The position numbers and the translations under genes were made by a program. A model generated the notes under the pieces. The model made no database searches. It was not told the DNA's origin and saw nothing but the letters and a program-made list of their open reading frames with translations. From contig DAOUJJ010000006.1 in assembly GCA_034422835.1 (NCBI GenBank), forward strand, positions 1 to 64,000: a stretch of DNA of 64,000 bases, given 5' to 3'. This DNA comes from VXMO01 sp034422835. GTDB lineage: Bacteria > Chloroflexota > Dehalococcoidia > UBA6926. This document shows, in pieces, positions 15,810-24,866 of this stretch (position 1 is the stretch's first letter; each line of letters begins with the position of its first letter).

Positions 15810-17471
15810 GTGGCGGAGCGGCGTAATGGGAAGCGCTACGATCTGATCACGTTGCGCGGTGATGTCTTTGGCGGCATCACCGCCGCAGTCATAGGCCTGC
15901 CAGTTGCTCTGGCGTTCGGCATAGCGTCCGGTCTGGGCGCGATTGCCGGTATCTATGGTGCGATCGCGGTGGGCTTCTTTGCTGCGGTCTTCGGTGGCAC
16001 GCGCGGTCAGATTTCCGGCCCCACCGGCTTGATGCTGGTGGCGATGACGGTCATTGTCAGCGCCCACGCGGACAATCTTGTCGAAGCGTTCACCATCGTC
16101 ATCATGGCGGGCCTCATCCAGGTTCTCATTGGAGTTCTCCGTATCGGGCGCTATGTGGCGTACACGCCCTATTCGGTCATCTCAGGATTCATGTCGGGCG
16201 TTGGAATAATCATCATCATCGTGCAGATTCTCCCATTCGTGGGCGCTGAAATCGTTACGGGCGGACCGAGGGATGTCATGGCGGCCATCCCTGACATGCT
16301 GAGTGGATTCAACCCGAACGCGTTGAGCATCGCCACGGTGACGCTGGCCGTGGCCGTGCTGTGGCCGACCAGGCTCAGCAAATACTTGCCATCCACGCTG
16401 ACGGCGCTGGCCGTCGGCACCGCAATCGGCGTTCTCTGGCTGACCGACACGTCCACCATCGGCGATGTGCCAACGGGCCTGCCGGAGATTCAGTTGCCGC
16501 TCATCTCGCTCGACGTTCTGCTGAGCGCCGTGCAGCCGGCCCTGGTCATTGCGCTGGTAAGCTCCGTCGATAGCCTGCTCACGTCCCTGGTGGCAGACTC
16601 GGGAACGCGATCGCAGCACAACCCGAACAGAGAACTGATCGGCCAGGGCATGGGCAACATGGTGGCCGGATTCATCGGCGGACTGCCCGGCGCAGGCACA
16701 ACGCCCGCAACCGTTGCGAATATCCGGGTGGGGGGACGGACCGCACTGGCGGGGGTCCTGTGCGTTGTCATACTCACCGCAATCGTCCTTGGGTTGGGCA
16801 GCTATGTTTCGGAGATTCCGAACGCCGTTCTCGCAGGCATCCTCATCAAGGTCGGTTGGGACACCATTGATTGGCGCTTTATAACGCGGATGCACCATGT
16901 TCAGCGAGAACATCTCCTGGTCATGCTCATCACCCTCATCCTCACGGTTTTCCTCGACGTGATCACCGCCGTAGCCGTCGGTATTATCACGGCGGCTGTA
17001 ACGAGCGCGCGCCAGATCGAGCGGCTGGAAGTAGACAGCGTTGTCTCAGTGCCGCTCCTCGACCAGATCTTCTTTAGGGACGCCCTCGACCCGAGTGATG
17101 TTGATGAGGCATTCAGCGCGCGTGTGGGCCTGGTGCAGCTCAAGGGAACATTCTCCGTCGCGTCCGCATCCAAACTGATGAGCACTATCGGTGACGACAT
17201 CAAGGACCACGAGGTCGTCATCCTCGATTTCAACGACACGGTTTATATGGACGATAGCGCGGCCCTGGTGATCGAACGATTGGTTGATATCGCCAAGATG
17301 GAGAGCACTGAATGTATCATCCTAGCTCTTGACGGTCTTCCCGCAACGACCCTCAATGCCCTCAGCATTCTCAGGGACATTCCGGAGGATCGCTTTGTCG
17401 ACACGCTGGACGAGGCCAGGGAGATGGCCTGGCGCCTACTCGCCGGGAACGAACGTCACCCTAGCGAATAA
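15810..17471 (+). CDS. SulP family anion permease with STAS domain
   Basis: A 553-residue protein: a SulP/SLC26 transporter with 12-14 predicted membrane segments (residues about 15-425) and a C-terminal STAS domain (about 435-545). Characteristic segments are GDVFGGITAAVIGLPVALAF at the N-terminus, RGQISGPTGLM, and NRELIGQGMGNMVAGFIGGL. In the STAS domain, VVILDFNDTVYMDDSAALVIE has the usual D-S-A/T core that interacts with regulators. The family moves sulfate, bicarbonate or other anions; the exact ion is not evident. Start at GTG 15810 follows a purine-rich TAAGGA sequence; the nearby ATG at 15826 is out of frame. Confidence 0.9.
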   Translation: MAERRNGKRYDLITLRGDVFGGITAAVIGLPVALAFGIASGLGAIAGIYGAIAVGFFAAVFGGTRGQISGPTGLMLVAMTVIVSAHADNLVEAFTIVIMAGLIQVLIGVLRIGRYVAYTPYSVISGFMSGVGIIIIIVQILPFVGAEIVTGGPRDVMAAIPDMLSGFNPNALSIATVTLAVAVLWPTRLSKYLPSTLTALAVGTAIGVLWLTDTSTIGDVPTGLPEIQLPLISLDVLLSAVQPALVIALVSSVDSLLTSLVADSGTRSQHNPNRELIGQGMGNMVAGFIGGLPGAGTTPATVANIRVGGRTALAGVLCVVILTAIVLGLGSYVSEIPNAVLAGILIKVGWDTIDWRFITRMHHVQREHLLVMLITLILTVFLDVITAVAVGIITAAVTSARQIERLEVDSVVSVPLLDQIFFRDALDPSDVDEAFSARVGLVQLKGTFSVASASKLMSTIGDDIKDHEVVILDFNDTVYMDDSAALVIERLVDIAKMESTECIILALDGLPATTLNALSILRDIPEDRFVDTLDEAREMAWRLLAGNERHPSE

Positions 17472-17529
17472 GCCGCGCCTTCATCCGCGCGAACAGGATG
17501 GACATGCCACTTCGATAAACAGGCGCGGC

Positions 17530-17535
17530 TATAAT
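17530..17535 (+). promoter_or_regulatory. -10 element upstream of the DUF104/VapC pair
   Basis: A consensus TATAAT about 70 bases before the antitoxin start. A matching -35 box is not clear. Similar isolated boxes with the same following bases (AGG or TGG) precede the genes at 6769 (TACAAT) and 30533 (CATAAT). Confidence 0.4.
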
Positions 17536-17602
17536 GGCGCAACGGGATGGGGTGTGCAGGTGCTAGCGTCAGCCCAGTTGAGTCCCGAAGGGAGCTAAAA
17601 TC

Positions 17603-17881
17603 GTGGCAACTGTGCGGGCGAGATATGAGAAGGGCGTGCTGACGCCACTGGAGCCTCTTGACCTTGAAGAGGGCAAGGAGGTCGTGGTGTCGGTTGAGGA
17701 CCTGGCGGAGTCTATAACCGAGAAACCAGTTGAGGATTCCGAGGGCGCCGCTGAGTCTATCCTCGAAATGTTCGAGAGGCTGCGAAAGTCCATTCCACTG
17801 GAAGCATGGGATGTCCCCCCTACGGACGGCGCAAAGAACTACAAGCACTACCTCTATGGTCATCCCAAGGTGGATGACTAG
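17603..17881 (+). CDS. DUF104-like antitoxin (VapB role)
   Basis: 92 residues. The N-terminus (ATVRARYEKGVLTPLEPLDLEEGKEV) matches the AF2212-like/DUF104 antitoxins, which are small beta-rich proteins usually encoded before a PIN toxin. The C-terminal half is acidic and helical and would wrap the toxin. GTG at 17603 is the start, with GGGAGC 8 bases before. Its TAG stop shares one base with the GTG start of the downstream toxin, so the two are translationally coupled. Confidence 0.8.
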   Translation: MATVRARYEKGVLTPLEPLDLEEGKEVVVSVEDLAESITEKPVEDSEGAAESILEMFERLRKSIPLEAWDVPPTDGAKNYKHYLYGHPKVDD

Positions 17882-18303
17882 TGGCAGTCGTTTTCGCAGA
17901 CGCAGGTTATTTCATTGCAAGCCTCAATGAGGACGACGGACTGCACGCGCGGGTCGAGGCCATAACCCGGCGATTGGCGCCTCTGGAAATCGTGACCACG
18001 CAGATGGTGCTGGTGGAAGTCCTCAATTACTACTCAGATGCGGGAGAGCGCTTCAGAACGCTTGCAGCGCAGATGATACTCGATCTGGCAGACAACTCTA
18101 ACGTCGAAATCATCCCACAGACAGATACTCAATTCCGGGCGGCAGTGGAACGGTACAACTCTCGTCGTGACCAGACGTGGAGCCTCACAGACTGTGCGAG
18201 CTTCATGGTCATGGAAGAGCAGAACATAACCGATGCGCTCGCGCATGACCGCGATTTTGAGCAAGCGGGCTTTAGCGCGCTGCTTAGAGTCGACCGAGAA
18301 TGA
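17881..18303 (+). CDS. PIN-domain ribonuclease toxin (VapC family)
   Basis: 140 residues. The PIN-domain acidic residues are visible: Asp in VVFADAGYFIASL, Glu in TQMVLVEVLNYYSD, Asp in WSLTDCASFMVME, and the last in ALAHDRDFEQAGF. PIN toxins cut specific RNAs with Mg2+ and are held inactive by the partner antitoxin, here the gene just upstream. The start is GTG overlapping the antitoxin stop by one base. Intact by length. Confidence 0.88.
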   Translation: MAVVFADAGYFIASLNEDDGLHARVEAITRRLAPLEIVTTQMVLVEVLNYYSDAGERFRTLAAQMILDLADNSNVEIIPQTDTQFRAAVERYNSRRDQTWSLTDCASFMVMEEQNITDALAHDRDFEQAGFSALLRVDRE

Positions 18304-18317
18304 CGATCGCGGCAGTC

Positions 18318-19091
18318 CTACCTAATCAGCCGCGCCTTCATCCTCGCGACGGCGAGGTAGTAGAACGCTGCGCCGAGGACGACAAGATAGAGAAGTCCCC
18401 AAACGGTGGTTATTGAGAGGCTGCCGGCAACCAGTTCACGTATCACTGCCACGTAGGGCGTCAACGGAATGGCCCATGCCAATTCACGCACAACGTCCGG
18501 ATAACGCTCCAGCGGGAAGAACACACCGCCGAAGAAGTACATCGGCATCACACCAAGCGTGATTGCATAGTTGAACGTCCAGAATGACGGCGCGTGCGCC
18601 GTGACCAGCAGCGCCATCGACGAGAACAGGATGCCGCCAAGGAATGCGAGCGGCAGGATGAGGATGGCCAACGGGGAATCGACGAATCCCATCACGGTTA
18701 ACACAAACAGGATCACGGTCGCGCTGAATAATGACCGTGTTGCGCCCCATAAGACCTCGCCGGTGATGACGTCCTCAATGGACAACGGCGTGGCGATCAT
18801 GGCCTCATACAGGCCCCGTATGGCCATGCGCGTATAGGAACCGTAGGTACATTCAAAGAACGCCGCAAAGAGCGAATACCCGCCGATGATGCCCGGCCCG
18901 ATGAACTCCACGTAGCTCACTTCGCCGCCCAGCGAGACGTATGTGCCCAGACCAAGCCCCATCGCGCCCAGCACGACCAGCGGCTCGACGAACAGCGGCC
19001 CCACCTCAGCCATCGCGAACTTCTTGAAGACCGTCCAGTTCCGCCGCCAGACGCGGAAGCCGAACGGAACGCGTTCAGGCGTCAATATCAT
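18318..19091 (-). CDS. ABC-2 type transporter permease
   Basis: 257 residues with six predicted membrane segments, of the ABC-2/DrrB-NodJ type. A soluble N-terminus (VWRRNWTVFKKF) is followed by segments such as PLVVLGAMGLGLGTYVSL and GYSLFAAFFECTYGSYTRM; the central RGLYEAMIATPLSIEDVITGE is the conserved cytoplasmic loop that contacts the ATPase. It pairs with the ATP-binding protein encoded immediately upstream (2-base gap). Together they probably export a lipid, polysaccharide or drug; the substrate is unknown. Confidence 0.85.
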   Translation of the reverse strand: MILTPERVPFGFRVWRRNWTVFKKFAMAEVGPLFVEPLVVLGAMGLGLGTYVSLGGEVSYVEFIGPGIIGGYSLFAAFFECTYGSYTRMAIRGLYEAMIATPLSIEDVITGEVLWGATRSLFSATVILFVLTVMGFVDSPLAILILPLAFLGGILFSSMALLVTAHAPSFWTFNYAITLGVMPMYFFGGVFFPLERYPDVVRELAWAIPLTPYVAVIRELVAGSLSITTVWGLLYLVVLGAAFYYLAVARMKARLIR

Positions 19092-19093
19092 GA

Positions 19094-20068
19094 CTATTCT
19101 TCCAGCCCGCGACCCGTGAGACGCAGGAAAACGTCCTCAAGGTTTGCGGGGCGTGAATAGATCTGAGCGCCCGTCACGGTGGATTCAGTAACATCGGTGC
19201 CGTAGAGACCGAACGCGTGCACCGTGTCCGGCGTCTGCTCAATCTCCGCGCCGGCATCACGCAGATGTTCGGCGATGCGATCAAGCGCCGCGACGTCCAG
19301 GGAGTGCGCCTCAATGACCGTTTCGCCCGCAATACGCCGGATGAGCTCCAATGGCGTCCCCTCCGCGAGAATCTGCCCCTCATGCATGATGATCAGCCGA
19401 TCGCAGAGCGTCGCCGCCTCATCCATATAGTGCGTGGTGAGCAGCATCGTCACACCCTGGTCCTTGAGGCGGCGCAGCGTGCGCCAAACCAGGTGCCTCG
19501 CCTGCGGGTCCAGCCCGGTCGTCGGCTCGTCCAGCACCAGGATTGCCGGTTCATTGATGAGACCCCGGGCAATCAGCAGCCGACGCTTCATCCCGCCGGA
19601 GAGTTCGTCCACCTTTGAGTTCGCGCGATCCGCAAGCTGAAAGAGCTCCAGCGCGGTCCTCGCCCGGGCATTGGCCTCTGCGCTGCGGATGCCGAAATAA
19701 CCGGCGTAGAGCCGCAGGTTGTCGATCACCGAGATCTCATCGTCCAGGTTGTCGCCCTGCGGCACGACGCCGATGATTGACTTGACTTCCCGCGCTTGGG
19801 TCTGCACCGACAAACCGTTCACGAGCAGGCTGCCGGACGTGACGGGCGAGGCGCAGGTGATCATGCGCATGGTGCTCGTCTTGCCCGCGCCATTCGGGCC
19901 GAGAAATCCAAAGCACTCGCCGGGTCGCACCTCAAAATCGATGCCGCGCACCGCGACCAGATCGCCGAATTCCTTGACGAGCTTCTGCGCTACGACGGGC
20001 TTAACGTCCGCCGCTCCCACGCCGTCCCTCACCGAAATCTCTTGAGAAGTACTTCCAACCTGAGCCAT
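19094..20068 (-). CDS. ABC transporter ATP-binding protein (DrrA/NodI type)
   Basis: 324 residues. Motifs in order: Walker A GPNGAGKT, Q-loop in VVPQGDNLDDEI, signature LSGGMKRRL, Walker B ILVLDEPTTGLDP, H-loop LLTTHYMDEA. The C-terminal extension (about residues 240-324), ending in NLEDVFLRLTGRGLEE, is typical of the DrrA/NodI/CcmA group. It energises the ABC-2 permease encoded 2 bases downstream. ATG at 20068 is preferred over an in-frame ATG 12 codons upstream because the conserved part begins later and the upstream residues are atypical. Confidence 0.9.
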   Translation of the reverse strand: MAQVGSTSQEISVRDGVGAADVKPVVAQKLVKEFGDLVAVRGIDFEVRPGECFGFLGPNGAGKTSTMRMITCASPVTSGSLLVNGLSVQTQAREVKSIIGVVPQGDNLDDEISVIDNLRLYAGYFGIRSAEANARARTALELFQLADRANSKVDELSGGMKRRLLIARGLINEPAILVLDEPTTGLDPQARHLVWRTLRRLKDQGVTMLLTTHYMDEAATLCDRLIIMHEGQILAEGTPLELIRRIAGETVIEAHSLDVAALDRIAEHLRDAGAEIEQTPDTVHAFGLYGTDVTESTVTGAQIYSRPANLEDVFLRLTGRGLEE

Positions 20069-20097
20069 ACCGCCACAAGCGTAGCACGCCCCCCATC

Positions 20098-20203
20098 CGT
20101 TCACCCTGAACCTGTCGAAGGGTGCGCCTCGCCCTCACCCGTCATCCCCGCCACCCGTCCGTCATTCCCGCGCAGGCGGGAATCTGAATCGCATTACGCA
20201 ACC
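20098..20203. repeat. Dispersed short repeats, block II
   Basis: In the gap between the ABC genes and the TPR gene lie a reversed copy of the 'cccttcgacaggctcagg' module (20098-20124) and a reversed, variant copy of the 'attcccgctttcgcgggaat' inverted repeat followed by 'ctgaatcgcattacgcaacc' (20161-20203), the same order as in the other blocks seen from the opposite strand. Confidence 0.65.
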
Positions 20204-20217
20204 GGACTCAGTAGCGC

Positions 20218-21060
20218 CTACTCCATGCCGTCTCTTCCCGCGCCGGTTGACCGTCCCAGTTCGCCGCGATCGTGGGCGCGCACCAGTGCCTCAAACTCAG
20301 GGGGCTCATTCTCATCGTCGGAGATGTCGCGGGCGGGCGGGCCGCCGAGGCCGCTGTCCACCAACTCATGGTTGTTGCGAACATAGCCCCGGAAATCGGA
20401 TGCGCCTGATGATGGAAATGATGGCCGTCCCTCTTGCGACGGATGCTGATAGACCTCGCCGATGATTACCTGCACACCCTCCTTGGGGTGGTCCCGCAGA
20501 AACGCGGCTTCGTACTGATTACCGGCATCCATCAGGGAGAATATCCGCTGGGCAAGGCGGGGATGAACACGGCCGACCGGCTCGCCGCGGCTTGAATGCA
20601 CCAGCAGCCTGTTGGCCTCTCGACTGAGCGTCAGGGCTTCGCCGCTGCTCAGGTGACCGACTGCCGTGCGGTCCGTCGCGTCAATGAGCGTCGCGATGGT
20701 GCTCTTGCCCGTCTCACTCATCAACAGATGGGCGGAAATGACCTTGCGGGGGGTTGACGATTTCGCCGCGCCTGCAACGTGTTCGAGGCGATCCCGGTTC
20801 CGGCGAGCGATAGTGTTCGCCGAATCGATCTGGAGCGCGCCGTCCACGGCATCCCGTGCCTCCGCAAGCTCACCCAGTTCAAGGAGCGCCTTGGCCAGCC
20901 GGTTCAGCGCCTCGATGTTACTGGGCGCAATCTGCAGGACGGCCCTGTTGGCCTCAACGGCCTTCCCCCAGTCCTGCGCCAATGCGCAAGCGATAGCTGC
21001 GTCAGTCTGCGTCTTTACTTCACGGGCTTGGACGTGTTCATCAATCTGTGTAGTCGCCAT
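20218..21060 (-). CDS. TPR-containing protein of unknown function
   Basis: 280 residues from ATG 21060. Residues about 15-95 form two to three tetratricopeptide-like helical pairs (ACALAQDWGKAVEANRAVLQ, IEALNRLAKALLELGELAEA). The rest has a possible ATP/GTP-unrelated module (LLMSETGKSTIATLIDATD) and is charged at the C-terminus. No enzyme motif was recognised. It is probably a cytoplasmic protein-protein adaptor. ATG 21060 is chosen over an ATG 64 codons earlier because the region between has no TPR features and reads as poorly conserved. The 250 bases upstream contain no other gene. Confidence 0.6.
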   Translation of the reverse strand: MATTQIDEHVQAREVKTQTDAAIACALAQDWGKAVEANRAVLQIAPSNIEALNRLAKALLELGELAEARDAVDGALQIDSANTIARRNRDRLEHVAGAAKSSTPRKVISAHLLMSETGKSTIATLIDATDRTAVGHLSSGEALTLSREANRLLVHSSRGEPVGRVHPRLAQRIFSLMDAGNQYEAAFLRDHPKEGVQVIIGEVYQHPSQEGRPSFPSSGASDFRGYVRNNHELVDSGLGGPPARDISDDENEPPEFEALVRAHDRGELGRSTGAGRDGME

Positions 21061-21307
21061 GGCGGATGACCTGCCTTCTGCGTTCCGTTGTCCCTCGCGA
21101 TACGCCTTTGGGCGCGAGAACAACCGCAGATGCGAAACCACAACAACACAGCCGCCATCCATCGCCGACGGCTGCTTTTCGCCGCAGTGACGGTCAAGGC
21201 TCCGAGTCGTGATCCCTGCCGCCTCCCCGCGCCATTGGACGGCAGTTTTCAAACTCAGTTCAAAATCTATTGTCTAACAACTGTCAAGCGAATGGGGAGA
21301 GGTAGCC

Positions 21308-22051
21308 TCATTCCTCTCGTCCCAACATGGCGATGTGCTTTGGCATTCCCCGCAGCCGTATTCGCACGATCTCTGCCAGCGTCTGCGGGCCGTGATGGAG
21401 GCGCACGGTGCTCATCTCCCCGTAGCTCCATTGGACGGGCAGTTCGACGACGCGCATTCCCCCCCGACGCGCCAAGTAGAGGATCTCCGCATCGAACGCG
21501 AAACCGTTCACCCGCTGCGCCCCAAACAGCAGTTCCGCCGCCTCCGCCCGGAACACCTTGAATCCGCACTGCGTGTCTGACACCGATAGCCCCAGAATGA
21601 GCCGCGTCGCGCCGCCCACCACGCGCCCGCCGATGCGGCGTGACAGCGGCTCCCCACTCCGTTCCGCCCCCGCCATAGACCGCGACCCAATCACAACATC
21701 CGCGTTCTGCGTCGCTTCCACGAATGGCGCGATAGCCCTCAGCGGCACGGCCAGGTCAACGTCCATGAACAGCCGCACATCGCCTTTGGCTTCCAGCATC
21801 CCCCGCTTGACGGCATGCCCTTTGCCCCGATGCGGCAGTGAGAGCAGTCGAAGGCGAGGTGATTTCTCGGCGAATTCGCGCGTGATGGACTCCGTGTCGT
21901 CCGTGCTGCCGTCGCTCGCGATGATCAACTCAGCGTCGGGATAGTGAGCGTCCAGATAGGCTGTGACTTCATCGAGGGCGTCCGGCAGGCGCGCCTCCTC
22001 GTTGTAGGCGGGAATGATGACGGACAGCGAGGGCCCAGCCGATTCAGTCAC
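21308..22051 (-). CDS. Family 2 glycosyltransferase (dolichyl-phosphate sugar synthase-like)
   Basis: 247 residues with a GT-A fold. SVIIPAYNEEARL is the nucleotide-sugar-binding start, LIIASDGSTDDTE follows, FMDVDLAVPL has the DxD-type metal site, and DTQCGFKVFRAEAAELLF is typical of dolichyl-phosphate glucose/mannose synthase-like enzymes. No membrane segment is seen. It probably transfers a sugar to a polyprenyl phosphate for cell-envelope glycans. It is the last gene of a minus-strand run thrB-lysC-GT, 18 bases after lysC. Confidence 0.85.
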   Translation of the reverse strand: MTESAGPSLSVIIPAYNEEARLPDALDEVTAYLDAHYPDAELIIASDGSTDDTESITREFAEKSPRLRLLSLPHRGKGHAVKRGMLEAKGDVRLFMDVDLAVPLRAIAPFVEATQNADVVIGSRSMAGAERSGEPLSRRIGGRVVGGATRLILGLSVSDTQCGFKVFRAEAAELLFGAQRVNGFAFDAEILYLARRGGMRVVELPVQWSYGEMSTVRLHHGPQTLAEIVRIRLRGMPKHIAMLGREE

Positions 22052-22069
22052 GGGACGCCTCGCATCGCC

Positions 22070-23302
22070 TTAGAGAGGGATTTCGTCCGGCGTTTCGAGG
22101 CTGAACGCGCGGTGCAGGGCGCGGACGGCATCCTCCACGTGGTCCTGGTGCACGACGCACGTGAGGCTGATCTCCGCCGTGGTAATCATCTCGATATTGA
22201 CGTTGGCGTCGCGCAAGGCGCGGAACATTGCGCCCGCGTAGCCGGGTGAGTTGGTCAGGCCCGCGCCGACGATGCTCACCTTGGCAAGATGGTCATCCGC
22301 AGTCACGTCCGCCGCGCCAAGTTCGGCCTGTATCTCCCGCGTCCGTTCAAGCGTCTCGGCCAGATCATCACGAGTGACGGTGAAAGAGAGATCGCTGAGT
22401 CCATGCTGGCCCGCGTTCTGCACGATGATATCGACGCTGATGCCTGCGTCTGCGAGCGGGGAGAAGACCTGCGCGGCGATGCCGGGGCGGTCCGGCACGC
22501 CCAGCAACGTAACCCGAGCGATCCCCGCGTCATGCGCAATACCGCGAACCTTGTTGCGATTCTCCATGAGTTCTCCTCCGTGTATGCGCGTGCCGCCGGG
22601 GTCATCCAGCAAGCTTGAGGCGACAAGAATGGGCACATCGTAGACCCACCCAAGCTCGACGGCGCGGTTGTGCATGACGCGCGCGCCCTCGCTGGCCATC
22701 TCCAGCATCTCATCGTAGTTGATGTCAATCAGGCGGCGAGCGTCCGGCACAATGCGCGGATCTGCCGTGTAGATGCCGTCCACATCCGTATAGATTTCGC
22801 AGACGGGCGCGCGGAGTTCCGCGGCCAATGCAACGGCTGTGGTGTCCGACCCGCCCCTTCCCAGCGTCGTGACCTCAAAATCATCCGTCGTGCCCTGGAA
22901 TCCCGCGACGATGACGATGTTGCCGCGCCCAATCTCGTCTTGCAGTCGTTTCGGCTCAATCTGCGTGATGCGCGCTCGCGAGAAATCAGTATCCGTGCGG
23001 ATACCGGCCTGGAATCCGCTCAAACTGACCGCGCCATGGCCCAGGTCCCGCAGCGCCATGGCCAGCAGCGCCCCGGAGACGAGTTCACCTGTGGATAGGA
23101 GCAGATCCATCTCGCGCGGCGCGGGATTGTGCGAGATGCTGCGGCTCAACTCAATAAGCTGGTTGGTTGTCTGCCCCATGGCGGACACGACGATGACGAG
23201 ATCGTCTCCGGCGGAACGCTCTTTGGCCACCCGGGATGCAACGCGCTTTATGTGGTCGGCGGAGGCGACCGAACTCCCGCCGTACTTCTGAACCCGGAGC
23301 AT
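22070..23302 (-). CDS. lysC: Aspartate kinase
   Basis: 410 residues, normal for a monofunctional aspartokinase. The start MLRVQKYGGSSVASADHIKRV carries the KYGGSS phosphate-binding motif. FQGTTDDFEVTTLGRGGSDTTAVALAA is the catalytic core, and two ACT regulatory domains follow (GVPDRPGIAAQVFSPLADAGI and GAGLTNSPGYAGAMFRALRDANV). The ACT domains indicate feedback control by lysine and/or threonine. It makes aspartyl phosphate, the first step to lysine, threonine and methionine. It follows thrB by 5 bases on the same strand, so the two are co-expressed. Confidence 0.95.
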   Translation of the reverse strand: MLRVQKYGGSSVASADHIKRVASRVAKERSAGDDLVIVVSAMGQTTNQLIELSRSISHNPAPREMDLLLSTGELVSGALLAMALRDLGHGAVSLSGFQAGIRTDTDFSRARITQIEPKRLQDEIGRGNIVIVAGFQGTTDDFEVTTLGRGGSDTTAVALAAELRAPVCEIYTDVDGIYTADPRIVPDARRLIDINYDEMLEMASEGARVMHNRAVELGWVYDVPILVASSLLDDPGGTRIHGGELMENRNKVRGIAHDAGIARVTLLGVPDRPGIAAQVFSPLADAGISVDIIVQNAGQHGLSDLSFTVTRDDLAETLERTREIQAELGAADVTADDHLAKVSIVGAGLTNSPGYAGAMFRALRDANVNIEMITTAEISLTCVVHQDHVEDAVRALHRAFSLETPDEIPL

Positions 23303-23307
23303 GGAGC

Positions 23308-24234
23308 CTACGACTCCGAGACGACGTGCGCGCCCTGTTCTGACGGGGAAAGGACGAGCGATCGACCGTGGATGTTTAGCTTACGCCCGGACTCCGCCAT
23401 AGCGTCAGCAACGGCTTCGGAGTTTCTCGGCGGACTCATTGCCATGATTGTTGGCCCCGCGCCGGAGAGGAATGCCGTATATGCGCCTGCCTGCTTGGCT
23501 GCTTGAGTAAGAGGGGCGAGCCCGGGCACAAGCTCCGCGCGATACGGCTGGTGCAACCGGTCCTCCGTTGCTAATGCCAGGTCCGCCCAATGATGCGAAT
23601 TGAATGTGTGAATGAGCAGCGCCGTTCGCGCCACGTTGAATGAGGCATCACGCAGCGGGACGTGGCGTGGCAAAGCCGCCCTCGCATCCGAGGTCGTTAA
23701 CTGTTCGTCAGGAATGAACGCGATACAGTCCAGGTCGACGGGAAAATCAAGCTGCCGCGCGACGGGTCCACCGTCCTCAGACATGACGGCCAGGCATGCA
23801 CCGCCCTTCAGGGCCGGCGAGACGTTATCGGGGTGCCCCTCAATCCGGGTGGCATCGGCAATCATGCCGTCCATTCCTCGTTCACGTCCCGCAACGGTGT
23901 TGGCAATGAGCAGGCCTGCGGCACAGGCTGCGGCGCTGCTTCCCAGCCCGCGCGCCAGGGGGATATCGTTCGTGGCGGAAACATGAAGCGGCGGCAGCGT
24001 CTGCCCGAGATTCGCAGCGCCGATGTAGGCGGCGCGAAAGACAAGATTCGCGTTGGCGGGGCCCGAAATCTCGTTCTCGCCCTCACCCCGTATCTCAAAG
24101 CGGTTGGCGTTCGCCGGCTGCACGCGCAACTCCAGCCAGAGGTCAAGCGCCATCCCGACAGCGTCAAAGGCAGAGCCGAAATTCGCCGTCGAAGCAGGCG
24201 CGCGCGCGGTGAACGGAGCAAAGTTACTGGTCAT
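23308..24234 (-). CDS. thrB: Homoserine kinase
   Basis: 308 residues of the GHMP kinase superfamily. ARAPASTANFGSAFDAVGMALDL is the homoserine kinase N-terminal signature. PLARGLGSSAAACAAGLLIAN is the GHMP ATP-binding loop, and FLSGAGPTIMAM is the third motif. It phosphorylates homoserine in threonine synthesis. It heads the thrB-lysC-glycosyltransferase run, is divergent from the toxin gene at 24261 with only 26 bases between them, and has a TATACT box at about that place on the minus strand. Confidence 0.93.
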   Translation of the reverse strand: MTSNFAPFTARAPASTANFGSAFDAVGMALDLWLELRVQPANANRFEIRGEGENEISGPANANLVFRAAYIGAANLGQTLPPLHVSATNDIPLARGLGSSAAACAAGLLIANTVAGRERGMDGMIADATRIEGHPDNVSPALKGGACLAVMSEDGGPVARQLDFPVDLDCIAFIPDEQLTTSDARAALPRHVPLRDASFNVARTALLIHTFNSHHWADLALATEDRLHQPYRAELVPGLAPLTQAAKQAGAYTAFLSGAGPTIMAMSPPRNSEAVADAMAESGRKLNIHGRSLVLSPSEQGAHVVSES

Positions 24235-24260
24235 AGCGTTACTCGATTAGTATAGAGGCT

Positions 24261-24548
24261 GTGGAAGTTCGACAAACTGAAGTCTTTGCAAATTGGCTGA
24301 GGAGGTTGGGAGACCGAGAGGCCAGGCAACGCATTCGCCGAAGAGTCCGTCGATTGGCGCTAGGCAATCCCGGGGATGTGCGGCCAATTGGTGCAGGCGT
24401 ATCTGAAATGCGCATCGACTACGGCCCCGGTTATCGGGTGTACTTTATACAACGAGGGGAGGCCCTGATTATCCTCTTGGCAGGAGGAGACAAGGACAGT
24501 CAGGATCGCGACATCCCCCGTGCGATTGCAATGGCAATGGAATTCTGA
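24261..24548 (+). CDS. RelE/HigB-like toxin (Gp49-like killer protein)
   Basis: 95 residues. The pattern FANWLRRLGDREARQRIRRRVRRLALGN, then GVSEMRIDYGPGYRVYFIQRG and IILLAGGDKDSQDRDI, is that of the phage-derived Gp49-like/HigB toxins, small RelE-fold ribonucleases that act at the ribosome. Start GTG at 24261. The matching antitoxin follows 10 bases downstream in the toxin-first order usual for this family. Confidence 0.85.
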   Translation: MEVRQTEVFANWLRRLGDREARQRIRRRVRRLALGNPGDVRPIGAGVSEMRIDYGPGYRVYFIQRGEALIILLAGGDKDSQDRDIPRAIAMAMEF

Positions 24549-24558
24549 GGAGGCAGCC

Positions 24559-24861
24559 ATGGTCAAAGTGAAGACACTTCCCTGGGACCATTCGGAGGGC
24601 ATCGAAACGGAAGAGGATATGGCGCTCAGTCTGAGCATCGCCCTCGAAGATGATGACCCACGTCTTTTGCTCGCCACTCTGAACGACATAGCTAAAGCAA
24701 AGGCACGACTCGATGCAGGGCAGACAGGTGTCACCTCTACTAAAAAAAAGATGTCTGATATCGCTCTCGACGAATCTACGGACATTGCAACCGTTCTGAA
24801 ACGGGTGCGTGAGTTGGGTTTACAGCTGCGCGCCGAGGTTGCAGTAAGCCACAAGCCGTAA
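24559..24861 (+). CDS. Antitoxin of the addiction-module antidote family, atypical C-terminus
   Basis: 100 residues from ATG 24559, which has GAGGAGG 7 bases upstream; an upstream in-frame ATG lies inside the toxin gene. The N-terminal half (LPWDHSEGIETEEDMALSLSIALEDDDPRLLLATLNDIAKAKA) matches antidote proteins encoded after HigB-like toxins. In that family the next part is a Cro-type HTH reading like 'GLSRESLYKAL'; here it reads DAGQTGVTSTKKKMSDIAL and the helix-turn-helix looks degraded or replaced, while the end (ATVLKRVRELGLQLRAEV) returns to the family pattern. It may have lost or changed DNA binding. Confidence 0.75.
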   Translation: MVKVKTLPWDHSEGIETEEDMALSLSIALEDDDPRLLLATLNDIAKAKARLDAGQTGVTSTKKKMSDIALDESTDIATVLKRVRELGLQLRAEVAVSHKP

Positions 24862-24866
24862 TTGGC

